A DNA stretch of 12,095 bases, from the NCBI GenBank assembly GCA_902797555.1, contig CADBTM010000239.1, forward strand, positions 1 through 12,095, written 5' to 3'. The position numbers were made by a program, and so were the translations under genes. Positions 1-7,837 of the stretch are shown here, piece by piece; the first letter of the stretch is position 1, and each line of letters opens with the position of its first letter. The notes beneath the pieces are model-generated. The model worked only from the letters and a program-made list of their open reading frames with translations. It did not search any database and was not told where the DNA came from. This stretch comes from Oscillospiraceae bacterium. GTDB taxonomy: Bacteria > Bacillota > Clostridia > Oscillospirales > Butyricicoccaceae.

Positions 1-172
1 ATACACGGGCAATCATTAAAATGATTCCCATTACCCATGCCGACACACCCATGATGTCCTGGTAATAATACAGAATGGAGCTTGCGGAAAGCATGTAGAC
101 CATGTCCTTTCCCACGGCTCCAAGGCCATAGGAGATCTTGGATTTGCCAGACAGTTTTTGCTTTTCTTCCAT
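1..172 (-). CDS. GPH-family sugar:cation symporter, N-terminal fragment (runs off left edge)
   Basis: Only the first 57 codons are inside the window. The residues after a short charged N-terminus read SYGLGAVGKDMVYMLSASSI and continue into YYYQDIMGV, followed by a hydrophobic segment ending IILMIAR. This GxGxxGKDxxY pattern leading into the first membrane helix is typical of the glycoside-pentoside-hexuronide (GPH) cation symporters (MelB/XylP/YicJ group, major facilitator superfamily), which import a glycoside, often with sodium or protons. The ATG at 172 is preceded by GAGGTG at 177-182. It begins 12 nt after the stop of the glycosyltransferase-like gene, so it should be the third gene of the GH2 operon and presumably brings in the substrate of the GH2 enzyme. 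Family call is strong; the actual sugar cannot be told from this fragment. Confidence 0.88.
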   Translation of the reverse strand, partial: MEEKQKLSGKSKISYGLGAVGKDMVYMLSASSILYYYQDIMGVSAWVMGIILMIARV

Positions 173-184
173 AATGCACCTCGT

Positions 185-1651
185 TTATTTGTTTTTCAGC
201 CCCATGGCAATTTTGACCGTTTCATAGGCTCCGTTGTACAGCCCTTGTTTTTTGTTTTCGCAGATGCACGCGCACATCTGGGGAAAGATCGCCTCGTCCT
301 CCAAAAACATCTTCAGCATCTGCAGCGTGTGGGGAATGTCCTCGCATTCCAGCGAACCGTCGCCGTACTCCGAAGAGTGGATAGCGCCCCAGCGCTCGTG
401 CCCGCCGATGCGCTTGAGGAACAGCTTGGGCACGGGATAAAAGGTCAGCTCGCTGGGCTTGGTCACCAGCACATCGCACGAGCGCATAAGCAGATTGGTG
501 CAGTAGACCGCCTCAAAGATGTTTTCATGCCAGAAGGCGTGGATGCCCTCCACCCCGCCGGTCAGAGCATTTTCCGCAAAGGCGCAGGTTTCCTGCCAAT
601 CGTTGAAATGGGTGGTGGACAACTCGCCCAGCGTGGGGATCCGGCGCAAAAGCTCGTCCCATACATTGCGATAGTCGCCCACGTTGACGTAAAGTGCGGC
701 CTTCTTTTCCCGGATTTTTGGCATCAGCTCCCGGATGACGGCGGCAAACAGCTCGCGCTGAGCGCCGGCGCCGCCGATGGTGAGGAGAAAGCGCATGGGC
801 TCGCCCTTTTCCCTGCGGGCAAGGCGGGCGGCACAGTCGGCTTCCACATTGGTCACCAGCTCGTGGTCGATATAATGACCGGTATAGACCAGCGCGTCGG
901 CGGGCATGGGCTTGAGCACGTCCTTTTTCTGCATGCCGTTGAGGATGCGGTAGCCCATATAGGCCTGACGGGTCTGGATGGTGTGCACGCTGCCCTCGGC
1001 CAGATGGAGCGCCATCGGCCAGTTGTCGGGGATGGCGTTGACCACATACTGCATCCCGGCGTGAAGAGCGGCCTGCGCCGGCCAGACATGGGTGCCGATG
1101 ACGGGGATCTCCTTGGGCACACTGTGGAAAACGGGCGCCATCAGCTCGGCGTTCTTTTGGTCGGAGGCGTTATAGCTCAGCTGGCGAAAGCCCTCATAGT
1201 TCAGAGGCTCCCACACCAGACGGTTAAACAGCTTGCTCTTTTGCGAGACACGGGATCCGAGGGAATATAGATCATTTTGTGCGCCGATCACCCTGGTGCA
1301 GGTGGTCTGGGGGAAGGAATTGAGATCCATCCAATAGGGCGTATAGCCCAGCGCGTGGGCGGCGGAGGCCATGGCGATGGCGATGCGGTAATGGCCGAAG
1401 CCCATGCGGATATTGCCCACAATAATGCCCTTTTCCGTGTCAAAGGGCTGCGTCCCCTCCCCTTCGGCCACACGGATATCCCGCACGCCGAGAGGTGCGA
1501 ACAGACAGGGGTTTTCCACCAGCTTTGCAGGGTAGGCTTCGCCGCTGTCATCGCCGTATTTTCTGGCGTATTTTGCCTTGGAGCGCACGGCCTTTTGATA
1601 GTCCTTTTGGGAAATGGGATTTCCGAAAATCAGCTTGGAGCGTTCCTTCAT
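185..1651 (-). CDS. GT-B-fold, MurG/MGDG-synthase-like protein of unknown substrate
   Basis: A 488-residue protein without signal peptide or membrane helices. I do not recognise a named family with certainty. Three features suggest the GT-B fold of GT28-type glycosyltransferases: a glycine-rich N-terminal loop GNIRMGFGHYR (79-89) followed by a helix, as in the acceptor-side GxGH loop of MurG and MGDG synthases; a mid-protein IGGAGAQRE (292-300), matching the start of the second Rossmann half; and CDVLVTKPSEL (392-402), like the nucleotide-sugar-binding CDxxxTKxG region. The expected glycine after TKP is replaced by Ser-Glu. The ATG at 1651 has GGAGG about 6 nt upstream and overlaps the stop of the GH2 gene as ATGA; the symporter gene follows 12 nt after its own stop. 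Its presence in a sugar-breakdown operon suggests it modifies the imported sugar, or acts as a phosphorylase, but that is inference. The gene itself is certain; the fold is likely; the reaction is unknown. Confidence 0.8.
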   Translation of the reverse strand: MKERSKLIFGNPISQKDYQKAVRSKAKYARKYGDDSGEAYPAKLVENPCLFAPLGVRDIRVAEGEGTQPFDTEKGIIVGNIRMGFGHYRIAIAMASAAHALGYTPYWMDLNSFPQTTCTRVIGAQNDLYSLGSRVSQKSKLFNRLVWEPLNYEGFRQLSYNASDQKNAELMAPVFHSVPKEIPVIGTHVWPAQAALHAGMQYVVNAIPDNWPMALHLAEGSVHTIQTRQAYMGYRILNGMQKKDVLKPMPADALVYTGHYIDHELVTNVEADCAARLARREKGEPMRFLLTIGGAGAQRELFAAVIRELMPKIREKKAALYVNVGDYRNVWDELLRRIPTLGELSTTHFNDWQETCAFAENALTGGVEGIHAFWHENIFEAVYCTNLLMRSCDVLVTKPSELTFYPVPKLFLKRIGGHERWGAIHSSEYGDGSLECEDIPHTLQMLKMFLEDEAIFPQMCACICENKKQGLYNGAYETVKIAMGLKNK

Positions 1652-4053
1652 TCTATTCCTCCGTTCTCGTCTGAAAAGACGGTGAATTCCACGCGCAAGG
1701 GTTCGGTCTGATCGCAGGAGAGCACCAGCGCCGCCCTGCCTCGCCCGCCTGTGGTGCGGACGATGGCGCCGCCCATGCCTCCCCGCAGGATGGCATCAGT
1801 GGGGCCGACGATCCGGATGGGGCCTTCGGCAGAGAGGCGGATGCAGCCCTGATAAAAGGGCAGAATGTTGTCGTTCTGGTCCCGCATGGTGATGCGGATC
1901 AGACTCATATCGTAAGTATCCCCCTCCCGCAGACGGGTGTGGTCGGCCTGAGCGGAGAGGTGCAGAGAGACGGTCGGCGCCTTTTCCACCGTGGCGACGG
2001 TTTTTCCGTCCCGCACGGCATCAAAGCGATAGACGGTGGCGGCATCGCCCCAGTTGCCGATGTATTTGCCGTAGAGGGCGTAAGCGTCGCCGAAGGTCAT
2101 CCCATAGCGCGCCATCAGCCACGCCGCCTTGAGCTTGAGGGAAAGCGGCAGATGATTCATGCCGAAGCGGGCGGAGTGGTTGAGCAGATCCTTGGTGTAT
2201 CTGGCCTGGGTGGGAGAAAAGCGTTCGTTGTCCTCGATCTGCTCGCCCAAAAAGTCGTCGATCTCGATGGGCGGACGGAAGAGATGCTTGTAGGGCGTGT
2301 CCTTGTGGGTATATTCCCGGATGAACCGGCGGTTTTTGTACATCTTTACGCTGTCGGCATTGGTGAACAAAAACGTCCGTCCCCGGTTGCCCGCCGGGTG
2401 CTCGCCGATATCCATGGACGAGCTGACCGCCAGCACGGGCGCGTCGTCCTGCCGGACGCCGTAGACCGCGGCGGCAAGCTTTGGATTGCGGAACATATCC
2501 AGCACGCCGTGATAACAGATGCGGTCGCCGCTGCCGAAATCCTTGTGGGTGTTGTAATCGGCAAAGCACCAGCCGAAGGTTCCGGCGATGTCCTCCTCCC
2601 CTGCCGCGGCATCCAGCACGTTGGCATGGCGCAGGGCGTGGGACAGGCGATGCTCCTCGCTGTCATAGGTCTTTGTGGGGAACATATGCCCGTTGTATTC
2701 TGTGATGAGGTAAGGGCGGCTTTTATCGGAGGTGACCGCCTTTTTGGGCTCGCAGCCGGGATTGCTTCCGTCGTGGAAAAAGTCGTTGTAGGTGTACACG
2801 TCCTCCAGAAGGCTACTCTTTTTGTTGCAGCGGACGCCGCCCGTGGCGCGGGTGGGGTCGAGCTGACGCGCCACCCGGTTGGTCTCCCGATAGAGCGGGT
2901 CGTCGTCCACGCTCTCGTTGATGCGCACACCCCACAGGATGACAGAGGGATGGTTGCGGTATTGGAGCACCATCTCCTCGGTGTTTTTCACCGTCTGTTT
3001 TTTCCACGCTTCCCCGCCGATGTGCTGCCAGCCGGGGATTTCGGTAAAGACCAGCAAGCCAAGCTCGTCGCAGCGGTCGATAAAGTGCTGGGACTGGGGA
3101 TAGTGAGAGGTGCGCACGGCGTTGAGCCCCAGCTCGTTTTTGAGGATCTCCGCGTCGAAACGCTGGAGCGAGCGAGTGGCGGCATAGCCGATATAGGGAT
3201 AGCTCTGGTGCCGGTTGAGGCCGACGATCCTGCATTTTCTCCCGTTGAGATAAAAGCCGTCGGTCTGCCATACGGCAGTGCGGAAGCCGATGCGGACGGT
3301 CACCTCGTCCACAGGCAGGCCGCCGTCCAGCAGGGTCACCGTCCATGTGTACAGCTTTGGGTCGTCCACATCCCACAGAGACACCGTCCCGCAGGGAATG
3401 GAAACCTCTTCGCCGCCGACGGTCTCGGCGACAACGGCTTTTTTCCCAAAGCATTCCCGCACCGTGTGGCGAAGGGTGATCTCGCCCCGCGGGGCTCCGC
3501 CCAGCGTCACCGTGCCCTTCAGAACGCCGCTTTTGTCGCTCCCGTCGACCTCCGGCCGGGCAAAGAGATCGGCGATATGGCAGGGCGAGGTGATCTCCAG
3601 CGATACCTCCCGATACAGACCGCCATAGGTCATGTAGTCGATAACAAAGCCGAAGGGCGGGATGTCCTGCTGCTCCCGGCTGTCCACCCGGATCACCAGC
3701 AGATTGTCCCCGCCATAGCGCAGATGGTCGGTGAGTTCGGCGGAAAAGGCGGTGTAGCCGCAGAAATGCTCGGTCAAAAGGACTCCGTTCAGATAGACCT
3801 GCGCGCTGTGCCCCGCCGCGCCGATCCGGAGAAAGACCCGCTTGCCTCGCCAGCTCTCGGGGGCAAAGAACACCTTGCGATAGCCGCAGACCATCTGATA
3901 GACGCTCTCGTCAAAATAGTCAAAGGGGGTCAGCTTGCAGGTGTGGGGCAAATCGACGGTCTCCAGATCGGAAACCACCTTCCCCGCCAGAAAGGTGTCG
4001 GAAAAGCGTTCGGTAAACGTCCAGCCCCGATTGAGGCCGATCCTCTGGCGCAC
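1648..4053 (-). CDS. Glycoside hydrolase family 2, beta-galactosidase-like
   Basis: An 801-residue GH2 enzyme that hydrolyses a terminal beta-linked sugar by a retaining mechanism. Domains in order: N-terminal jelly roll (about 1-155, with VYLNG at 86-90), immunoglobulin-like domain (about 160-262), TIM barrel (about 263-535), another Ig-like strand region (about 538-575), a helix-rich insert (about 577-665), and a C-terminal domain resembling GH2 C-terminal domain 5 (about 694-790). The acid/base is Glu380 in GVRINES and the nucleophile Glu452 in LITEYNGH. The block FADYNTHKDFGSGDRICYHG (497-516) lacks the NxK motif that marks beta-glucuronidases at that place, so a galactosidase-like specificity is more likely. 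There is no signal peptide, so it acts in the cytoplasm on an imported glycoside, consistent with the symporter two genes downstream. The start is GTG, chosen because GAAGGGG lies 6 nt upstream and the next methionine is at residue 54. The stop overlaps the next gene's ATG. Confidence 0.93.
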   Translation of the reverse strand: MRQRIGLNRGWTFTERFSDTFLAGKVVSDLETVDLPHTCKLTPFDYFDESVYQMVCGYRKVFFAPESWRGKRVFLRIGAAGHSAQVYLNGVLLTEHFCGYTAFSAELTDHLRYGGDNLLVIRVDSREQQDIPPFGFVIDYMTYGGLYREVSLEITSPCHIADLFARPEVDGSDKSGVLKGTVTLGGAPRGEITLRHTVRECFGKKAVVAETVGGEEVSIPCGTVSLWDVDDPKLYTWTVTLLDGGLPVDEVTVRIGFRTAVWQTDGFYLNGRKCRIVGLNRHQSYPYIGYAATRSLQRFDAEILKNELGLNAVRTSHYPQSQHFIDRCDELGLLVFTEIPGWQHIGGEAWKKQTVKNTEEMVLQYRNHPSVILWGVRINESVDDDPLYRETNRVARQLDPTRATGGVRCNKKSSLLEDVYTYNDFFHDGSNPGCEPKKAVTSDKSRPYLITEYNGHMFPTKTYDSEEHRLSHALRHANVLDAAAGEEDIAGTFGWCFADYNTHKDFGSGDRICYHGVLDMFRNPKLAAAVYGVRQDDAPVLAVSSSMDIGEHPAGNRGRTFLFTNADSVKMYKNRRFIREYTHKDTPYKHLFRPPIEIDDFLGEQIEDNERFSPTQARYTKDLLNHSARFGMNHLPLSLKLKAAWLMARYGMTFGDAYALYGKYIGNWGDAATVYRFDAVRDGKTVATVEKAPTVSLHLSAQADHTRLREGDTYDMSLIRITMRDQNDNILPFYQGCIRLSAEGPIRIVGPTDAILRGGMGGAIVRTTGGRGRAALVLSCDQTEPLRVEFTVFSDENGGIE

Positions 4054-4059
4054 AGCAAA

Positions 4060-4066
4060 CCCCTTC
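4060..4066 (-). promoter_or_regulatory. Ribosome binding site fixing the GTG start of the GH2 gene
   Basis: On the minus strand GAAGGGG stands 6 nt before GTG at 4053. No in-frame ATG lies nearby, so this site decides the non-ATG start. Confidence 0.75.
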
Positions 4067-4107
4067 TTTCCTTTATGTCAGAATCAAACATAGAAAAAGA
4101 CAATTTT

Positions 4108-4136
4108 AGTATAGCGCAATCGTGGAAAAAAGGCAA
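4108..4136 (-). promoter_or_regulatory. Sigma-A-type promoter of the GH2 / GT-like / symporter operon
   Basis: On the minus strand a -35 TTGCCT (4131-4136; 4 of 6 consensus bases) and a -10 TATACT (4108-4113; 5 of 6) are separated by 17 nt. A transcript would start near 4101 and have a leader of roughly 48 nt before the GTG. No clear operator palindrome is visible around it and no regulator gene is linked within the window. It sits just downstream of the terminator of the preceding operon, which supports independent transcription. Confidence 0.72.
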
Positions 4137-4157
4137 TAAAATTGAAGCTTTTTATGG

Positions 4158-4197
4158 AAAAAAAGACGGTATCGAAGGCTTTTTCTCCGATACCGTC
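4158..4197 (-). terminator. Rho-independent terminator of the ECF transporter operon
   Basis: Reading the minus strand, GACGGTATCG (4197-4188) and its exact complement CGATACCGTC (4174-4165) form a 10-bp stem with a 13-nt loop, followed by seven T residues (4164-4158). It lies 18 nt after the stop codon of the fused ECF protein, and separates that operon from the GH2 promoter. Confidence 0.92.
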
Positions 4198-4214
4198 AAA
4201 GCATGTGTCTGCGG

Positions 4215-6857
4215 TCACTCTACAAGACCGTATTTTACCTTGATGCGATCCAGCTTTTCCAGCATGGGCTCGGCGCCGAACCAGAGGAAGATCCATGTAG
4301 CGGCGGCGTGAACGCAGTCCACGGGAAAGCCGGTGACGTAATAGGTCAGCAGGATCTTTTTGTCCAGTCTGCCCAGCCAGATCAGGGCGGCGGCGGGATT
4401 CATGATGCCGCCGTAGATCACGATGGCGCATACCGCGCCGAAAATGCACATCGACAGCCGCGTGCGGCGCAGCAGCCCCTTGCGGAACAGCAGCCCCGCC
4501 AAAAATCCGATGATCCCCATGGCAAACATCTGCCACGGCGTCCACGGCCCCTGTGAATAGAGAATGTTGGAAACAAGCATGGTGACAGCGCCCACCAAAA
4601 ATCCGGTCTCGCCGCCAAAGGCAATCCCGGAGATGATGACCAGCGCCATCACCGGCTTGAACTCGGGCAGCATGAAAAAGGCGGCTCTGCCTGCAACGCC
4701 GATGGCGCACAGTACGGCGATGATCACCAGCTCCCTCGCCTGAGGCTTGCGCCCCTCAAAGATGAGGAAAAACGGGATCATGCACTCCAGCAGCACCAGC
4801 AGGGCGATGGAATAATACTTTCTCCCTCCGAGATAGGCCTCTCCCACAAACAGAGTTACCGGGATGAGCAGAAGTATGAGCACAGCCGCCATGACGGTGC
4901 GTCGGGACAGACGGCGCTTTTCCGGCGGAGTCCGGACAAGCCCGCCCACTTGCCCGGTTTTTCGGGTGACACACAGGGCAAAGCCCAAAAGCGCTGCGAG
5001 AAATGCGCCGTATTCTATCAGCTGGCCTTTTGCCAGTCCGGAAAGGCCGCTGGCGCCCACCAGCTGGGACAGGTCAGCCACCGACAAAAATCGAACCAGC
5101 AGCGCCAGCGCCGCACAGCCGAAGACTCCGGCCAGCAGCTTGCGCCACAAGGGCAGCCTGCTTTGCCTCTCTTCCCCGCTTTTTTGCGGGGGCGGAAGGG
5201 GCGCACCCTCGTCCGGCAGAGACGGCGTCGGAGGAAGGGTGCCGCCGCAGGCGGCGATCACATCCTCGGCGGTGACCGCCTGAGGCAGCAGGCTGCGGGC
5301 CATGCGGTTGGCTGCGGTGGTGTAAAAGCTGTTGCCCGAGAAAAACACCCGAGGGGTGCCTTCCGTAACGATGCTCCCGTCAAAAAACAGGGCACAGCGG
5401 TGGGCGTAGCGAGCGCAGAACTCGATGTCATGGCTCACCATGATCACCGTCACGCCCCGGCGCAGCAGCACCCGAAGGATCTCCGCAAAGCTCTCCTTGA
5501 ACTCGGCGTCAAACCCCTTGGTGGGTTCGTCCAGAAGCAAGATCTCCGGGTCGCGCAAGAGCACCTTTGCCAGGGCGGCGCGCTGCTGCTCTCCGCCGGA
5601 AAGATCATAGGGGTGCCGCTCCAGAAGGGCCTCGAGGCGGCACAGACGGACGACGCGGGCGGCCTTTTCCTCCCGCTGGGGGTCCTTTTTGTCCAGGATC
5701 TCCAGCAGATCCTCCCGAACGGTCTTTTTGACGAACAGGGTCTGGGGATTCTGGGGCAGCATCCCCACCGAGCCGTGCACCGTCAGCTCGCCGCGATAAG
5801 GCTTTTTCAGCCCGGAAAGCAGCTTGAGTGCGGTGGTTTTGCCCGTTCCGTTGCCGCCGAGGATAGCAAGGAACTCACCTTTACAGACGCTGAAAGACAG
5901 TCCTTTTACCACATCCGGAGCGTCCTTTTCATACCGGAACCACAGCTCGGAGGCCGAAAGCACGGTCTCGTCGTTTCCGCGGTACTCCTCCTCGGGAGGG
6001 ACGGCCTGCAGCGGATGGACTGCAGCAAAGCCCGAAAGCCATTCCCGCCCTTCCCGCACGGTGACGGGGCATGTTTCCCCGCCGTCGGTCGCCGCCCAGA
6101 TGCGCATGGCGGAGGGCATGGCAAGAAACATGGCGTGTCCCCGCTCCCGCAAGGCAAGGCCGACCTCCTTTGGCGTGCCGGTGCAGATCATCCGTCCGCC
6201 GTCCATCACGGCCACCTGCGTGGCCAGCGGGAAGGCCTCCTCCAAGCGGTGCTCGGTGAGCAGAATGGTGGTTCCCAGCTCCCGGTGGATCTTGCCCAAT
6301 GTGGCGAGAAAATCGGACGCAGCGATGGGATCCAGCTGGCTGGTGGGCTCGTCCAGAATGAGCAGCTCGGGCTGCATCACCATGACCGAGGCCAGATTGA
6401 GCAGCTGCTTTTGTCCGCCGGACAGCTCGGTGACGTTCTTGTAAAACCACGTTTGAATGCCGAAAAAAGACGCCATTTCCGCCACCCTCCGGCGGATGGT
6501 GACGGTATCCAGGCCAAGGCTTTCCAGACCGAAGGCCAGCTCGTGCCACACCTTGTCGGTGACGATCTGGTTTTCCGGGCTTTGCTGCACAAAGCCGATG
6601 CGGCAGCTTTGTTCCCGCTGATCCAGCGTATCCAGCGGGCGACCGTCCAAAAGGATCTCGCCCTGTCGTATCCCATGGGGCGCAAGGACGGTCTTGCACT
6701 GACGCAGCAGAGTGGTTTTGCCGCAGCCGGAAGTACCGCAAAGCACTGTAAAGTTGCCTTGCTTTACATCAAAATTCACATGATCCAGCGCAGGCTTTTC
6801 CTGTTCCGGATAATAAAAGGTCAGATCCCGGAGCTGCAGGCTCCACGTTTCGCCCAT
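4215..6857 (-). CDS. ECF transporter fusion: ATPase - ATPase - membrane S component (CbrT-like, predicted cobalamin)
   Basis: One 880-residue polypeptide carries most of an energy-coupling-factor importer. ATPase 1 (about 5-235): Walker A GTSGCGKTT (41-49), signature LSGGQK (145-150), Walker B LLILDEP (165-171), H-loop His203. ATPase 2 (about 300-505): Walker A GGNGTGKTT (334-342), Q-loop Gln369, signature LSGGEQ (419-424), Walker B LLLDEP (440-445), H-loop His476. Both sites look intact. A proline-rich linker (about 540-558) leads to about four hydrophobic segments (572-592, 612-630, 653-671, 681-699) and then an S-component-like membrane domain (about 706-862). That domain contains GRAAFFMLPEFKPV (723-736) and GPWTPWQMFAMGIIGFLAG (770-788), which I recall from proteins annotated CbrT, the predicted cobalamin-specific S component; this match is from memory and not a search. 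ATG 6857 overlaps the preceding stop as TGATG and has AAAGGAGG upstream. The T component is encoded two genes upstream. ATPase and ECF assignment is firm; cobalamin as substrate is moderate. Confidence 0.88.
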   Translation of the reverse strand: MGETWSLQLRDLTFYYPEQEKPALDHVNFDVKQGNFTVLCGTSGCGKTTLLRQCKTVLAPHGIRQGEILLDGRPLDTLDQREQSCRIGFVQQSPENQIVTDKVWHELAFGLESLGLDTVTIRRRVAEMASFFGIQTWFYKNVTELSGGQKQLLNLASVMVMQPELLILDEPTSQLDPIAASDFLATLGKIHRELGTTILLTEHRLEEAFPLATQVAVMDGGRMICTGTPKEVGLALRERGHAMFLAMPSAMRIWAATDGGETCPVTVREGREWLSGFAAVHPLQAVPPEEEYRGNDETVLSASELWFRYEKDAPDVVKGLSFSVCKGEFLAILGGNGTGKTTALKLLSGLKKPYRGELTVHGSVGMLPQNPQTLFVKKTVREDLLEILDKKDPQREEKAARVVRLCRLEALLERHPYDLSGGEQQRAALAKVLLRDPEILLLDEPTKGFDAEFKESFAEILRVLLRRGVTVIMVSHDIEFCARYAHRCALFFDGSIVTEGTPRVFFSGNSFYTTAANRMARSLLPQAVTAEDVIAACGGTLPPTPSLPDEGAPLPPPQKSGEERQSRLPLWRKLLAGVFGCAALALLVRFLSVADLSQLVGASGLSGLAKGQLIEYGAFLAALLGFALCVTRKTGQVGGLVRTPPEKRRLSRRTVMAAVLILLLIPVTLFVGEAYLGGRKYYSIALLVLLECMIPFFLIFEGRKPQARELVIIAVLCAIGVAGRAAFFMLPEFKPVMALVIISGIAFGGETGFLVGAVTMLVSNILYSQGPWTPWQMFAMGIIGFLAGLLFRKGLLRRTRLSMCIFGAVCAIVIYGGIMNPAAALIWLGRLDKKILLTYYVTGFPVDCVHAAATWIFLWFGAEPMLEKLDRIKVKYGLVE

Positions 6858-7837
6858 CAGAGCCAGCCTCCTTTCCGCAGTGTGCCCAGTTGGCGCTTTG
6901 CGGCGGCAAGCTGAGAACGATGTTCCCCCGAGCTGAGCTCGTGGGTGAGATACTCCGGCCGGACGGCCTCCAGCAGCTCGACGCAGCGGGGATCCGTCCA
7001 GGGTCGATGTCGGTCAATGCGCTCGATATGGGGATAGGTCATGGCAAATCCCCGAAAATACTCCTCGGGAAAGTCCTCCGGCATTGTGCCGGTGTGGGTG
7101 CGCACATAGCGCCCGCTGAGGCTTTGGTGAAAATGCATGCCCTTGACGCTTTTGCTCAGGCTGCCGTGGGCCTGCAGCATGGACAGAATATAGTCCACCC
7201 CGTCGCTCTGGGTGCGGATGGCGGGGTTGGTGTTCATCAGATGCCCCGTGTCCAGCATGATGCCCACGCGGGGAAAACGGATATGGGACAGAAGATACTC
7301 GGTTTTTTGAGGGTCGGTAAAGGTAAACCCCGGCCACCACTGGTTTTCCACCAAAAAGTCAAAGGTAGGCGCAACGCCGTCCAAAAGCTGATTGATAAAC
7401 TCCACCGTCGTCTCCAGCACCTCCCAGTCGCTGTGCAAAAAACGATAGGTGTAGCATTCCTCCAGCGAGACGTCGGCCACATGAAACACGACGTAGCGGG
7501 CGTTCCATCCGATCGCCCGATCCAGATCGTCCCGGAACTGACGGAAGAAAGCCTTGGGCGTGCGGCTGCCATAGACCTTTTCCACCATCTCCCACGAACC
7601 GAACTTTTTCATCAGCGCGGGTTCCCTTTGCAGATAAAAATCCAGCCAATCGGCGTAAAACAGCAGATGATACCCGGTAAGCAGATCCGCGGGAAAGCTC
7701 TCGTCGATCTCGCAGGGATCACAGATCCCCTCCACGCCGTCCAGCCCCAAAGCGCCCAATCTGCGCCGCAGGGTCTCCCAGTCACCGAAAGGGGCAATGC
7801 AGCTGGGTGCAATGGGAAAATTGATGCTCTGGATCAT
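6857..7837 (-). CDS. TIM-barrel metalloenzyme, AP-endonuclease-2 / xylose-isomerase-like superfamily (possible CbiR-type)
   Basis: A 326-residue cytoplasmic protein. The frame stays open upstream, but ATG 7837 is the start: it overlaps the EcfT stop as ATGA and has GGGAGGT 5 nt upstream. The barrel shows the usual metal-ligand pattern: His119 (VVFHVADV), Glu164 (LVENQWW), Asp196 and His199 (MLDTGHLMNTN), His235/His237 (GMHFHQS), Asp275/His277 (RIDRHRP), Glu300 (LTHELSS). This superfamily includes endonuclease IV, sugar isomerases and epimerases, and CbiR, the cobamide-remodelling enzyme of Akkermansia that removes the lower-ligand nucleotide loop from cobamides. Being sandwiched between the T component and the ATPase/S fusion of an ECF importer with a CbrT-like S domain makes a CbiR-like role on imported corrinoids the attractive reading. 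A sugar-phosphate isomerase is the alternative. Superfamily call is good; the specific reaction is inference. Confidence 0.82.
   Translation of the reverse strand: MIQSINFPIAPSCIAPFGDWETLRRRLGALGLDGVEGICDPCEIDESFPADLLTGYHLLFYADWLDFYLQREPALMKKFGSWEMVEKVYGSRTPKAFFRQFRDDLDRAIGWNARYVVFHVADVSLEECYTYRFLHSDWEVLETTVEFINQLLDGVAPTFDFLVENQWWPGFTFTDPQKTEYLLSHIRFPRVGIMLDTGHLMNTNPAIRTQSDGVDYILSMLQAHGSLSKSVKGMHFHQSLSGRYVRTHTGTMPEDFPEEYFRGFAMTYPHIERIDRHRPWTDPRCVELLEAVRPEYLTHELSSGEHRSQLAAAKRQLGTLRKGGWL

Noticed and set aside
1648..4053. GH2 enzyme as a beta-glucuronidase
   Set aside because: The NxK carboxylate-recognition motif after the nucleophile is not present; the matching block reads RICYHGVLD.
1939..4311. 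A 790-codon open frame on the plus strand opposite the GH2 gene
   Set aside because: It is antisense to a gene with intact GH2 catalytic residues, has low-complexity composition with no recognisable domain, and results from GC-rich codon use on the other strand.
4950..6914. A 654-codon open frame on the plus strand opposite the ECF fusion gene
   Set aside because: The complementary strand encodes two complete ATPase motif sets; this frame has none and is a shadow.
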